Assembly: GCA_003255065.1 (NCBI GenBank)
Contig: QAOA01003028.1
Location: 2,234,440-2,298,439 of the forward strand
Direction: 5' to 3'
DNA length: 64,000 nt
Source: Cercis canadensis
Lineage: Eukaryota; Streptophyta; Magnoliopsida; Fabales; Fabaceae
In this document: positions 36,101 through 46,729 of the stretch, one piece after another
Layout: each line of letters begins with the position of its first letter
Numbering within the stretch: the stretch's first letter is position 1
Made by a program: the position numbers and the translations under genes
The notes under the pieces: model-generated
Database searches by the model: none
What the model saw: only the letters and a program-made list of their open reading frames with translations
Told to the model about the DNA's origin: nothing

Positions 36101-39100
36101 AAATGTAATGTGTAATTAGGAATATCTTTAAGATGTCGATGCAATCGCTCAAAATTCCTGTATCTGAATATCACCAAAAAAAAGTACGAGGAAGTCAAAG
36201 CACAGAATATAAAACTTGGACCAACACAATTTTGAAACTCCAAGATATTTATTCTGTATGAAGAATAAGCAATTTAAATTCAAAAAGATGGAAGTAAGAA
36301 GACAGTCCAACCAATATAACTCAGTAATCCGGATATTTTATTTATGGTTAGAACTAAGGATGATTCCTTCTTTTTTCAACCTGGTTCTAATGAACTTTTC
36401 TATAAAATTTTGAAGTTTAAACAATCATAACTTAGGCCCACTATTATAGAATTGTATGTAAGAAGTAAACCTTCTTTTCACAAACCAGGTTCTGTTTTCT
36501 GCGTCTGTCACTGCAATTGAATAGACAGCAAAAGATTTGGACCCAAGCTTCTCAAAATATGCCCCCATAACCTGCAGTGTACAAGACAAAGAAAAACGAT
36601 CAACATAATTAAAAGCAAGTACCCAGAGTGAGATATTCCATAAATCAGAAATCAAGAACCCCATAGACTGTAATTCAATTTGCTTTCCAGAATAGTTATA
36701 TCTCATAGCTGTTATGGCCAAGGATACATACCCGGCACTTAAGCTTGGGAACTAGTTGCCCCTCTCTCCTAATAACCATGTCTGAAGCACTCTTCCCACG
36801 AAATCCTTCAGTATGCCTCTCAAAATCAGGGCTGTAGAACTCTGAAATTATGGGCCCTTCTTTAACAGGTTGAATTGCCAAATCAGAAGTACTGTTGGAT
36901 TTCTTAAGCCGACTTTTATATCCATTAGAAGCAAGGCTATCGGTATCCTTCACCTCATCAACTCGATACTCTCCCTCAAAAGATAATTCCTTATAAAGGT
37001 CCTGAGAAGACTGTGACCCATTTGTAGTACCAACATTTAGCAGGGGATCTGAACCCAACGCATGCATTGCCTGCAGTGTAGACTTTCCTTCCTGAACTGC
37101 ATGCATTCCAGGTTTACTTAATAATGTTTTATTACAAAAAAAATTATCAGGCAGTGAATTGTCTGTAACAGGAATCTTTGTAGGAGGATCCTGAAAGCTA
37201 GCTTTAGTACTTTTGTTCTCTTTCTTCTTATAATTCCTTCCTTTTGTCCACATGTTCTCAAGATTCTCAGGCATAAGAACTTCAGTTCTTCTCTGAGTTG
37301 CAGCCTCCAACATCCGTGCCCAATCAGCAGGCTTGACCTGCAAAGACTCTTGCTGAAGTATGTTATGTTGTGTTGATGTCTCTCCCTGATAGCACTTTTT
37401 AGCTGATGTCATATCAGCCCCTTGGTTTACAGATAAATTCTTATTTGAGGATGCATGACCACCAGGTCCACCAGCAGCAGCAACAGAATGACCATGATAA
37501 TGACTTGTTGCATTAGTTGACTGATCACCACCTGCCCAGTTTGCACCCTCTTCATTAATGAGAAGTAGAAGGGTTTCTATCAGCTCATTGATATACCTGA
37601 TCATAAAGGCAATCATAGTTTTATAGATGGAAATTGCAATAAATTTTGAAGGGATAAAATTGAAATTCTACTCAAATTCTTTCAGTCTCATAGATGACCA
37701 GTATGATAGGTTTATTCAGGGATCAAAACTTCTCTATAATGTTTGTGGATTAAAATGTTTTCAATTACATCAATTAGACAATACGTTTTAAGCTTGTATG
37801 AGACATTACCTTACATATGATGCACCACAGCCCACAGTAAAAAGTTGGGGCAATGCATACAATTGCCATTAAGCACCCACGAACATAAAATAAAATGGAA
37901 AAAGAAAAAGAAGATGTCTTCATCAAAGAAGACTGTCCTCAGTAATTAATAAGTCATTAGACCAAGAATTAAGCAATCCACTTGAGTTATAGTGTGCAAA
38001 ACAGTTTGGTACTTTCCATTTTGTTGGATAGGGCTTTAACTATGGCATATTGTGTCTTTACTTAGGTTTTGCTTATAAAATAGGGACCTTCCTATGGTCG
38101 TTAGTTTATTTAAGTCAAATACCTAAATCTAATGAGTTTAGGAATCACTCTTTGACAAAAGAGGTGCGCGTGATAGATAGCTAGATGGGTAACATGGAAA
38201 TCCAGGACTGAAAACTATTACAATTCTTTAAGTCATAGAGTTATTCCATAAACATCTACTCCTTCTTAGGTACTGATTCACAGCCACTGAACTTGTTTTT
38301 CACTATTCTTGCATACTTAAACACTCATCCCTCAACCAACTAACATCTTAAATCCCCATAATAGTTCCCTTGACCTGTGCTTAGCCATTCAAACTTCTTA
38401 AAATTGCTGTTTCCCAGAAGTTCAAGCAAAACACACTTTAAGTAGCTATCCTTTCACCTCTCAAACTTCAAGCTTATCTCGATTCCTAAACCCTAACTCA
38501 CATGTTTTCCACTCTATACTTTCAAATCTACAACTTTGGAAACCTAAAGCCGCCAAAGAACTACAGTAGGCAGGTTCTGTAAATCTGTCCCACATCAAGA
38601 CCAATTTAAAGATGCCCCCAACCCAAATAAATAAAAAGGAAATTAAAAAAGTGTTTATTTCTATGGAAAAATTTGACGCTGGAAATCTAACACAGTAGAA
38701 ATTATTAAGACCACCCCCCCCCCCCCGGCCGCCTCAAAAAAAAAAAAAAANAAAAAAAAAAAAGAAGGAAACAGAAAGGCTTAAAGACTTGCAAATAATA
38801 TGAAATATAGGACAAATTTATTCAAGAACATACCCAGGGCTTGCCAAATTCATAATAGGTTGCATTACCAAGCAAGTTAAAAGTTCCCGAGCTATAGATC
38901 GAACAATAGGACATTGAGCTTCTCGTGGCCTTAGTACTATAGCTAATACCCCACCCATTAGCCGCTGAAGAACCTACAAGAACAAGAAAGCATTAGATAA
39001 GATACATCACAATGTGCTCAAAAGCAAAATATAGTGACATCAGAACACTCCACTCACACCTTGTACTCACTCTCAGGAGATATCAGAGCAGGATGAAGCT

Positions 39101-40523
39101 CCTTAGAATTCAATAGATGATATTTCAGTCTTTCATCCCTCTCCTCAGAAGATAATGTTAACATAACATCAACACCTATAGCAGCTTGATTTCTTCTGAA
39201 AAGGTCCAAGTGATCACCTATTAAATCAACTATATCCCTGGAATGTAAATGAATGTCAGACAATTAGTAATTATTTATAGTACCAAGTTGTTATCATACT
39301 TGAAAGGCTATCAAGAACTCGCCAAATCTCTTTCTTTCTGGCAGCAAAACTAAAAGACGGAAAAAGAGGATACCTTGATAACAAGTCAACAATGTTTATC
39401 TCTTTAACTCTTCCTGATATTTCACCAAGAGCGTCCATGATTATTTCACGTATAAGCCCAGGAGTCTCCCTATCTGGAGTGATTTCCGAATACCACAATT
39501 CTACCACAAAATCATTCAACAACTTATCAATGAAATCACCCATTGCGTTCTCCACAATAGGAGAATCAATTTTCCTCTTCCATTTTGCTGGGGTAGATGT
39601 AGTAGAGAGGCGTGAATCATTCGGAGATAACTGTTTCTTCTCCAAATGAGATAAATATGTCTGTGATCTAGGTGCTTGAACCTTCCAACGGAACTCCACA
39701 TTATTGAAAAGAATACGCAGTGCAGAAACAAATAGAATTGACATGGGTATATTCATCCACATTGATTTACTCGTATCTGTGATGATCAACAAAGTGAAAC
39801 AATAAAGAAACAGTACACTTAAAATGGCAATCACATTGTATTCTCTTTTATTTGTTTCTTATTTTAAAAAAGGAATGTAGAATTATACATTACTAAGTCA
39901 CGAACACTCAAATTAGAGTGCAACCATTAATTCGGGGCCATGCCACTAAACATGAAGGAGATGCTGAACCAAGGCTGTAAGACTCCCCACATCAAGAGTG
40001 GGCAAGTGCTCACCTGGGCCAAGGCTGATAATCTGACAATCATGGAATGTTCATCTATGAAATTTCATTCTCAAATTTATTCAACACTCAGGTTGATGAA
40101 ACACGAGTCATAACCATCAATCAAGTGAACTGACGCAGCAGAGTAGCTAAGAAAGCAAATTCGGTCATCTTTAAAATTCCCCAGCGATTAACAAGAGGGT
40201 TAGCGACTAATTGCCGACCTGAAGCTCAAAATTTCCTATACTACATAAATTCACAACTTAAATTAAAAACCATGAGTATTTCAAAGCAATCAAACACCAA
40301 ATTCAATCAGTATTCAATCTCAACACCATATTAACTACAAACAGCATAAAAATTACGTAACTCGAAGCTAAATATCTCATGGGCACATATAAACCACGAT
40401 CAAAACAAATTTGATTCACTTACGAGTCAAGAAATACGCAATGGCAAATATACAAAGAGCCCACCAGACAGTTCTGACCTTGGCCTCTTCAATTATATCA
40501 TAGATAGTCTTCATGGGCTTCAT
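30194..40523 (-). CDS. Sorting-nexin-like protein with N-terminal membrane anchor, PXA, PX and nexin C-terminal domains
   Basis: Fifteen exons give 3114 nt and 1037 residues with every phase consistent: 40424-40523, 39374-39776, 39060-39237, 38834-38973, 36732-37596, 36471-36571, 36019-36163, 35838-35906, 35663-35708, 34429-34889, 33755-33834, 32871-33006, 31213-31411, 30433-30515, 30194-30301. Two hydrophobic stretches (VWWALCIFAIAYFL and IPMSILFVSALRILF) suggest ER anchoring. The PXA domain follows (residues about 100-285), then a long Ser/Asn-rich linker in exon 5. The PX domain spans about 562-667 (VKRRYRNFERLHRHL, LPPKRIFSSS), with basic residues expected to bind phosphoinositides. The nexin_C domain covers about 836-995. 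The architecture is that of animal SNX13/SNX14/SNX19/SNX25 and Arabidopsis At2g15900. A role in endosome, vacuole or ER-contact trafficking is inferred. Ns at 32083 and 38751 fall in introns. Confidence 0.9.
31004..31060. repeat. Compound microsatellite (AC)n and (ATAC/TATG)n
   Basis: An AC run at about 31010-31024 is followed by an ATAC run and its inverted TATG partner. It lies in the intron between exons 13 and 14 of the sorting-nexin gene. Confidence 0.8.
32061..32101. other. Unresolved join in poly-A within a sorting-nexin intron
   Basis: Single N at 32083 with A runs of about 20 on both sides. AGCCAATGGA lies on both sides of the tract (about 32020 and 32101), so a short duplicated overlap, as at the other joins, is possible. 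Confidence 0.75.
33285..33600. repeat. Two diverged copies of a short dispersed motif in a sorting-nexin intron
   Basis: A motif of about 45-55 bp, centred on GTCATCCTAAAA.CTTA.GCT, occurs at about 33290-33345 and again at about 33538-33598, both in the same orientation and each followed by a 'ctaac' stretch. It may be the remains of one repeat family inserted twice or a direct repeat pair bounding about 200 bp. The family is not identified. Confidence 0.5.
33988..34003. repeat. Poly-C tract
   Basis: A run of about 14 C in a sorting-nexin intron. A second poly-C run of about 14 lies at 38712-38726 beside the N at 38751. Such tracts are prone to sequencing error. Confidence 0.8.
38712..38763. 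other. Unresolved join in poly-C/poly-A within a sorting-nexin intron
   Basis: A run of about 14 C, then A runs, with a single N at 38751. Intron 4 of the sorting-nexin gene; exons are not affected. Confidence 0.8.
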
Positions 40524-41590
40524 TCTCAAAAAACCCCAATTACTCCTCGGTGATCCAGCACCGAAAGCGAATTCCGACCTTGAAATAATAGGTAAGAATT
40601 CCGGACAATATTACAAGTGGAAATCGTGGATAGGGATACGAATCACGGGCATCATGGGGTCTTTGTTGGGTTTGATTCCATGGCGGTTTCTTTTTCCAGA
40701 ATTGTATAATATTTCAATTTCCCAGAAATAAAAAACCTGCAATTTGTTTCCTCCAGCGTTTCGTAATAATATTCTTGGTCAGCTGGTCGTTTAAGATGCG
40801 CAAAGAAAATTGGAAAACAAACGGTGAAATCATATTTCGTACGGATCTTTGTTCTTTTACTCACTTTTTTTATAAATAATTTTTGTAACGATTCTTCTAA
40901 GTTCTACCGACTTCACTTTTTTAATTATTTTTCCTCACACCTTATCTCATAATTTTGCACTTCATAATGTTAAAAAAATTAGTTATACATATAAAAAAAA
41001 ATATTAGTTATACACAGCAATTTCATATCATTTTATATATTTTTTTATTATAATTATAAATTCAAACATATAACGCACAAATTTAAAAATAATTTTAATA
41101 TTATTTAATTAAATTTTTTTTATAATAAAAAAATCTCAATTTCATTAAAAAAAATAAATATTTGAATTGGTCTAATTGACTTCAAATAATCATCTGCTCA
41201 ACTTTAAAATTAAAAAGGTTCTTAAGACCTAAAAACAAATCTTGATGTATATATATATATTTTTTGGTAATTGTCATAATATTTAATTATTTAATAATAT
41301 TATTAAGAATTTAAATATTAAACTTTTAAAAAAAACTTAAAATATATATATATATTGATATACATTGTAATTAAAAAAATTAATTAGAACCTACATCTAT
41401 CTCTGTATATTTAATCTATACTTAGTTAAGAAAAAGTGAATAGTGATACTATACTTCTTATTAGAGAGGGAACTCATAAGTTTCAAATTAGTTATGTATC
41501 TTATAATAATTATTGTGCACAGATTAATATAAATTTTGAAGTCAATTTTATGACGTACTTATCTTTTTCTTAGCCAACAAATGATGGTTT

Positions 41591-41597
<7 letters not shown>

Positions 41598-41633
<36 letters not shown>
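41598..41633. repeat. (TA)n microsatellite
   Basis: About 17 TA units in a row, uninterrupted. Confidence 0.9.
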
Positions 41634-41634
<1 letters not shown>

Positions 41635-42655
41635 CTCATTTATCTATATCCATATCTGCATCTATTTATCTATATTATTATTTAAAAAAAAAACTCAAAG
41701 TGACCTCTTATTGTAATTCCTTTTATGATTTAATGTACAATTTTTAAGTAACTCTCTCATGCATTTACACTTGTAAGTTGTAAGTATATTTATTACAGGG
41801 ATAAATAAAATTAAATTAAAGAAATATACTTATTGTTATTTCATTAATTTTTCTCATTAATCATGTCAAACACATTCTTAAAACAAAATATAAAGATAAT
41901 AAATATAATGATTCTATAGATTAATGTTCACAAGCAGGAACAAATTTTTTATGCTGGAAGCGAGAAAATAAATTCCTCTCTGCTAAGCAGATTAAAAGAA
42001 TTAAGATCCTAGCCAAAAAGAATAATTAGAAGAATTAAGTTTTTTTTTTCTACTGGATTAAAAGAATTAAGTTGGGAGAGGGGGAAGGAGGAGAATATTT
42101 GCAAGTGGACAAGTGGCAAGAGTGTGAGACTACACCAGTGCTAACCCAGCGATATTACGCTCAAGAAGATACTAGCCCACAATGCAATTCTTATAAAGAT
42201 CACTGGCCTGAGTTTGATTATCAATCATCATTGGGCCCATATGAGCCCAAAGGAGACCACCCATCTTGCGGGCCGTTCAGCCCACTTAGGCACTCATAAC
42301 CCCGATAAAAACAAATAACTGAACTCTATAAGGCATTAGCAAAAAAAAAAAACTGAACTTGATAAGGAAACAAGGCAAAAAAAAACATATATATTTGATA
42401 AGGAAAGACACAATGAAGAAACTATAAATTTGGACGAAAATTTTGATTATATGTTCCCAATAATTAATGCCAAATGTGTGTATAGTTTTACTGCAATTAT
42501 TATTATTATTATTATTTTGTTATTGATAGATATAATTAATTTTTTAATTAAATATATGAAAATAAGATTTAAACACAAGACTTAAAATTTATTAGGAGAT
42601 GGTTCAACCTTTTATTATTTGTTAAGACAACTTATTCATGTATATAATACAACTA

Positions 42656-42887
42656 ACCAACAAGCGTGTAGATCAGTTGGTAAGGAGCTGTTCTAGCTTA
42701 ACCAAGAGTCTCAGGTTCGAGCTCTTGGGAATGCAACTACGTCTGTTATGAGAGCTTTGCCGCCCTTGTGGTCCTTCCCGGCTCGAAATCAGATTAGTTG
42801 GGTGAAGCCCAGACACCGGTGGATAACAAAAAAATANCGAAATCGGATTAGTTGGGTGAAGCCCAGACACCGGTGGATAACAAAAAA
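42656..42887 (+). mobile_element. tRNA-derived SINE (Au-SINE-like) with 12-bp target-site duplication
   Basis: The 5' part resembles a tRNA promoter: an A-box-like GTGTAGATCAGTTGG at 42666-42680 and a B-box GGTTCGAGCTC at 42714-42724. The body contains CCGGCTCGAAATCAG and GTGAAGCCCAGACACCGGTG, which I recall as typical of Au-like plant SINEs, and it ends in an A-rich tail. The flanking 12-mer ATAATACAACTA is identical at 42644-42655 and 42888-42899, so this is a real retroposition. An N at 42837 splits the element, and its last 53 bp (42784-42836) are repeated at 42838-42890 with one difference, an assembly join. The true length is about 178 bp. Confidence 0.85.
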
Positions 42888-43936
42888 ATAATACAACTAT
42901 TGAGGGTGTAGTTTACATATTTTTATTATACAAGTGAGAGGTAAGTTAAAACACTAAAAATCACGATTAACTACCAATACCATGTATCATAATAAGAAGA
43001 TTCTTAAATATTTATTGTGAGATTTGTGAAAAACTAACCCTCTGACTGAATAAATATCTTTAGAGATTTGGATTTCACATTGTGCTTAAAATCTCAAGAG
43101 ACATAGAAAATAATAAACATTTATAATTAAGTGATACTAAAATTATCTTTAAAATTATAAATTTTATGTTCAAACTCAAAATTATAACTAAAAAATAAAT
43201 AAACATAAAAGATATCTTATAATATAATCCCTGAGACGTGAACTAAAAACAGTAGAAAGATCCAACGAGAAAGAATATTACACTTTTTATTTCCTGCTAA
43301 AAACCAAAAAAGAGAAGACTTTATCATAAATAAATAAATAAAAAGAGAAGAATTTAGTTTAGAATCAAAATTATATGATTTTATCTTTTAGGGCTAAATA
43401 CGGAAATGAGAATACTAATCTGAAAATTTTAAAAATATCTTAAATCCCCAGTGAAAAGATCTTGTAGTTGTGGGCGTAGGACAAGGAGTGTTTTTTCCGC
43501 ACACGGTCCCTCACAAACCGCCGCTCCAGTTTTAAACTCTCCCCAACCAAAACCTACGGCCCACGTCCAATGAAACCGCCACTTGGCTCCACTCCATATA
43601 GGATTAAGTTTACCAGACCGCATGGTCCCACATTCACCAAAAAGAGAAGGAATCAATCAACGGTCAATATCCGTTCTAAAGAGATCAAAGGGACCATATA
43701 TGACTGTCTTTTTCTTCCCACCCAAGTTCACAATTTTTTTAAATTATTTAAAAGAAAATCTAAAGACACCAAAAATAGTAAAATAATATCATCCTTATCC
43801 ATCCCAGAAACGATCTCACACTTGAATTCACAGTATTTAATGGTATCTTCTGCATCATTCTCCTCTTATCATGATAGTATTATCTTTTTAAGATAAACAT
43901 CAACAGAATTTCTAAGCTTGGGTGTGTTTGGACACT

Positions 43937-45300
43937 ATGATTAAGTCAGAGCTGTTTCGTTCTTGCTCTTCTCCCTTGTGTCTCGACGCCAAAGATCTTC
44001 ATCGTACACGAACATATTCAACGAGGTTGCCTTCCACTATTTGTTCTTCATCGAGAAACCAAGCCTATATTCCCAAGCTCGAGCCTTTTAGCCGAACCAA
44101 GTTCGAAAGAGTCGTTAAAGAACCTCCTTTGATCGAAAAATCTGAGAGAGAGCTTGTAGGTACGTTTTCTCAATCTCTCATTCTGATCGGCATCGTGGAG
44201 TTTTATGAATTTTCAATGTTTCCAAAGATCTCCCTTTTTTCTTTTTTTCTCTCTCTGTGATCTTCTTGTTGATCTTTCGATTCTGAGTTTCTTTTCTCCA
44301 TTTTGGTAATTTATGAACTTTTATGCTATGATCTGTTTCGACGCCCAAAAAAATTTGAACTTCAGGATACTCTTTAAACTATTCACGTAAACGATTAAAT
44401 CTGATGGCGGTTTCTTTTCATGATTAGTTGTTTAACGCGTGGTTGATTTGTATATTCATCGCTATGCTTTGCTTTGGCTTCTACAGAATATTGTTCGACG
44501 CTTGAAGGTGATGAATCCTATAGTTGCTGGCAAGCTTATTTTGAGCTGAAGGATCTTGAAGTACGTTTATGTTGCCCTCTTTTGGCAGCTTTTGTGGCTA
44601 TATTAGTTTCTTTTTCCTTGTTTTTAGGTGCTATTTATAATTAAAATTGTAACGGAATGAGTGGAAGGAAAAAAATAAGTTAAAAAAAAACTTGAAAAGC
44701 AATATAATAAATAATTTCAACAGCAGTGAAAACATGTTTTCCCTGCTCTTACTGCAATTCTTCTTGTAGAATATTTTTCTCTAGAATGAAATCCTATAGG
44801 CAATGTTCTTTTTGTGTTTGAGATATAAATCTGATAACTGATTTCTTTGTTGCTTTATCAACCTTCATAATCAAATCAACAAAGAGGCCTTACGTACCCT
44901 TTTGATTTTGAAAGAAAGATCCAACTTTTTTGTTTTTATCTGTTGTAAGAAATATCTAACTTCTTTATCTGGTTGTAATCTTTTACAGAAAGAATCGCCA
45001 AGAACAGACATAGAGAGGTTGATCCTTGAGACTGGTGGTGTGAAGTCCCTAATAGGATGCTTGCACGGCATTGCAAACATGGAAAAAGTGAAGAAAAATG
45101 GGTTCCATTCTACCAAGCAAGCAATGGCAGAGAAAGGCCACAGAGTTTGTCCAATACCAGATGGGTTGCCAAAATCGGAAGAGGAGTTACTGGAAGAAGA
45201 ACAAGCTAAAATGCCTGATTCGCCATACACTAGGCTTCTTAGAAGCAAGGGCAGCTTCCCTGCATGGTATTCCCCTGCCCCTGACCACGAAACAGATTAA
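43937..45300 (+). CDS. CBP1: CCG-binding protein 1 (CBP1/MEE14)-like
   Basis: Three exons: 43937-44159, 44487-44560 and 44989-45300; 609 nt, 202 residues, phases 1 and 0. The start is ATG 43937. The N-terminal 40 residues are rich in Ser, Arg and Thr. Exon 2 contains EYCSTLEGDESYSCWQAYF and exon 3 ESPRTDIERLILETGG, SLIGCLHGIANMEK, KGHRVCPIPDGLPKSEEEL and SFPAWYSPAPDHETD. The pattern matches what I recall of Arabidopsis At2g15890 (MEE14, CCG-binding protein 1), which interacts with CCG in the central cell and affects pollen-tube guidance and embryo development. The neighbouring sorting nexin agrees with Arabidopsis gene order, which supports the call. The role here is inferred from homology only. 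Confidence 0.8.
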
Positions 45301-46729
45301 TGATTACCAGGGAGTGAGTGATTTAGTGGTTAATTGTAATATATTAATGGTATAGATTGTGTTTATAAATGTGGGTGTTTTGATCTGATTGGTAAAAATT
45401 GGAATGTCAAGAAAACTGTTATGTACAAATGAACTGTTGTTATATTGGAGTGGCAGCTGCATTTCGCTCTTGTTTGGTTTGCTTGAAAATCCTCATTCAA
45501 AAGCCATACGATTGCAATTGCTTATCTTTTATTCTGGTAGGTGTGGTCCATGTGCGTCCGCATTTATCAGTAATCTGTGTTTTTTTTCCCTTAATCTTCA
45601 ATTTTAAGTGAATATTAACTTAAGAGAAGGTTTGTCGTCTGGTCAAAAATGCATTTGGCATTATAATCTTTACTAATTTAAACGTGTATGAAAATATTCA
45701 TTGGAGGTTTACACTTTTGCACAACCTTTCTATGGCCACCGGCAGTCCTCAATAGAATCAATTGGCCTATGGAGCCTTTCTGCATTCCATGACTTCTAGT
45801 TGACACAAATGTCATCCCTTGATGAACATATGCATAATCTATAAGCCACTTTGGATTCAAGCCACATCACATGCCCCCAAACAACTATTTATTCTTACCT
45901 GTTTGCTCACAAAGTACAAAGAAATTATTCACAATTCAACTTTGGGAATGTTCTCATTAATTTACCCATCATGTTGCTATAGGTAAACAGAGGGTAAGCA
46001 TGGTTCTACACTAGTTGTTTCACACCCTTGTAAGACTTTCAACCATTGGTTTAATATAAACAAATGGTAAATTAAAATTTAGCAATAAAAGAGTTCATGC
46101 CAAAGGTGATATGAGAATGGTGTACGTCATATGTGTAAAATATCTATGTCTAAACAAATTAAGTTTTTTTTTTGGGTAAAAAATCAAAATGAATTTAAAC
46201 ATAAATGAAAGCTTTTAAATTAAACCGAAATTCTAGTTGTAAATCCTTAGTTGCACACCACCAGTTAATAGAACTCTAAATCAAGCAAAGTAAAATTATG
46301 GGATTTTGATGTTGAAGGGACGTTAGAAGAAAAATAAATGATTTTTTTTTTCTCTCTCTGAGGAAAGGGCTTTAATCGAATTTTATTCAACCTGTTTAAA
46401 CAACTTCGCCGCACAAAATTAACAGCAGATTGTGCATTCCAGCCATCTCAAATGGTAAATGTCACCAAAATCCCACACCGTCGGAGTCTCTTCGTCTGCT
46501 TGCTTTCTTCTTCAATTCCTTTTGATTTGTGCATTTTCTCTCATGTTGAATGAGAAAATAGATTTCTTGCGAACTGAAACTTCAAGATAATCTTTTCTAG
46601 CTCTCTCTGGAAAGGGGGAGAAAGAAAGGCTTTAATCAGTTTTTCCTTGCCCGAACAGAGCTATGTCTTTTCAGTTTTCGGTCATAGTAGTAATAGAAAG
46701 CGGCGCCTTCGAGCTCTCTCATCAACATA
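45301..46729. other. Intergenic region between the CBP1-like and PPR genes
   Basis: Tandem plus-strand genes; it holds the CBP1 3' UTR and PPR promoter. Open frames of 60-85 codons at 45389-45611 have no domain. Pyrimidine runs occur near 46342-46360. Nothing else is seen. Confidence 0.5.

Larger units (their letters stand above)
40524..43936. other. Large divergent intergenic region between the sorting nexin and CBP1-like genes
   Basis: About 3.4 kb, extremely AT-rich from 40900 to 43400, with a (TA)n run at 41598-41632, a (ATT)n run near 42498-42515 and one SINE at 42656-42887. No protein gene is supported. The promoters of both divergent genes must lie at its edges. Confidence 0.6.
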
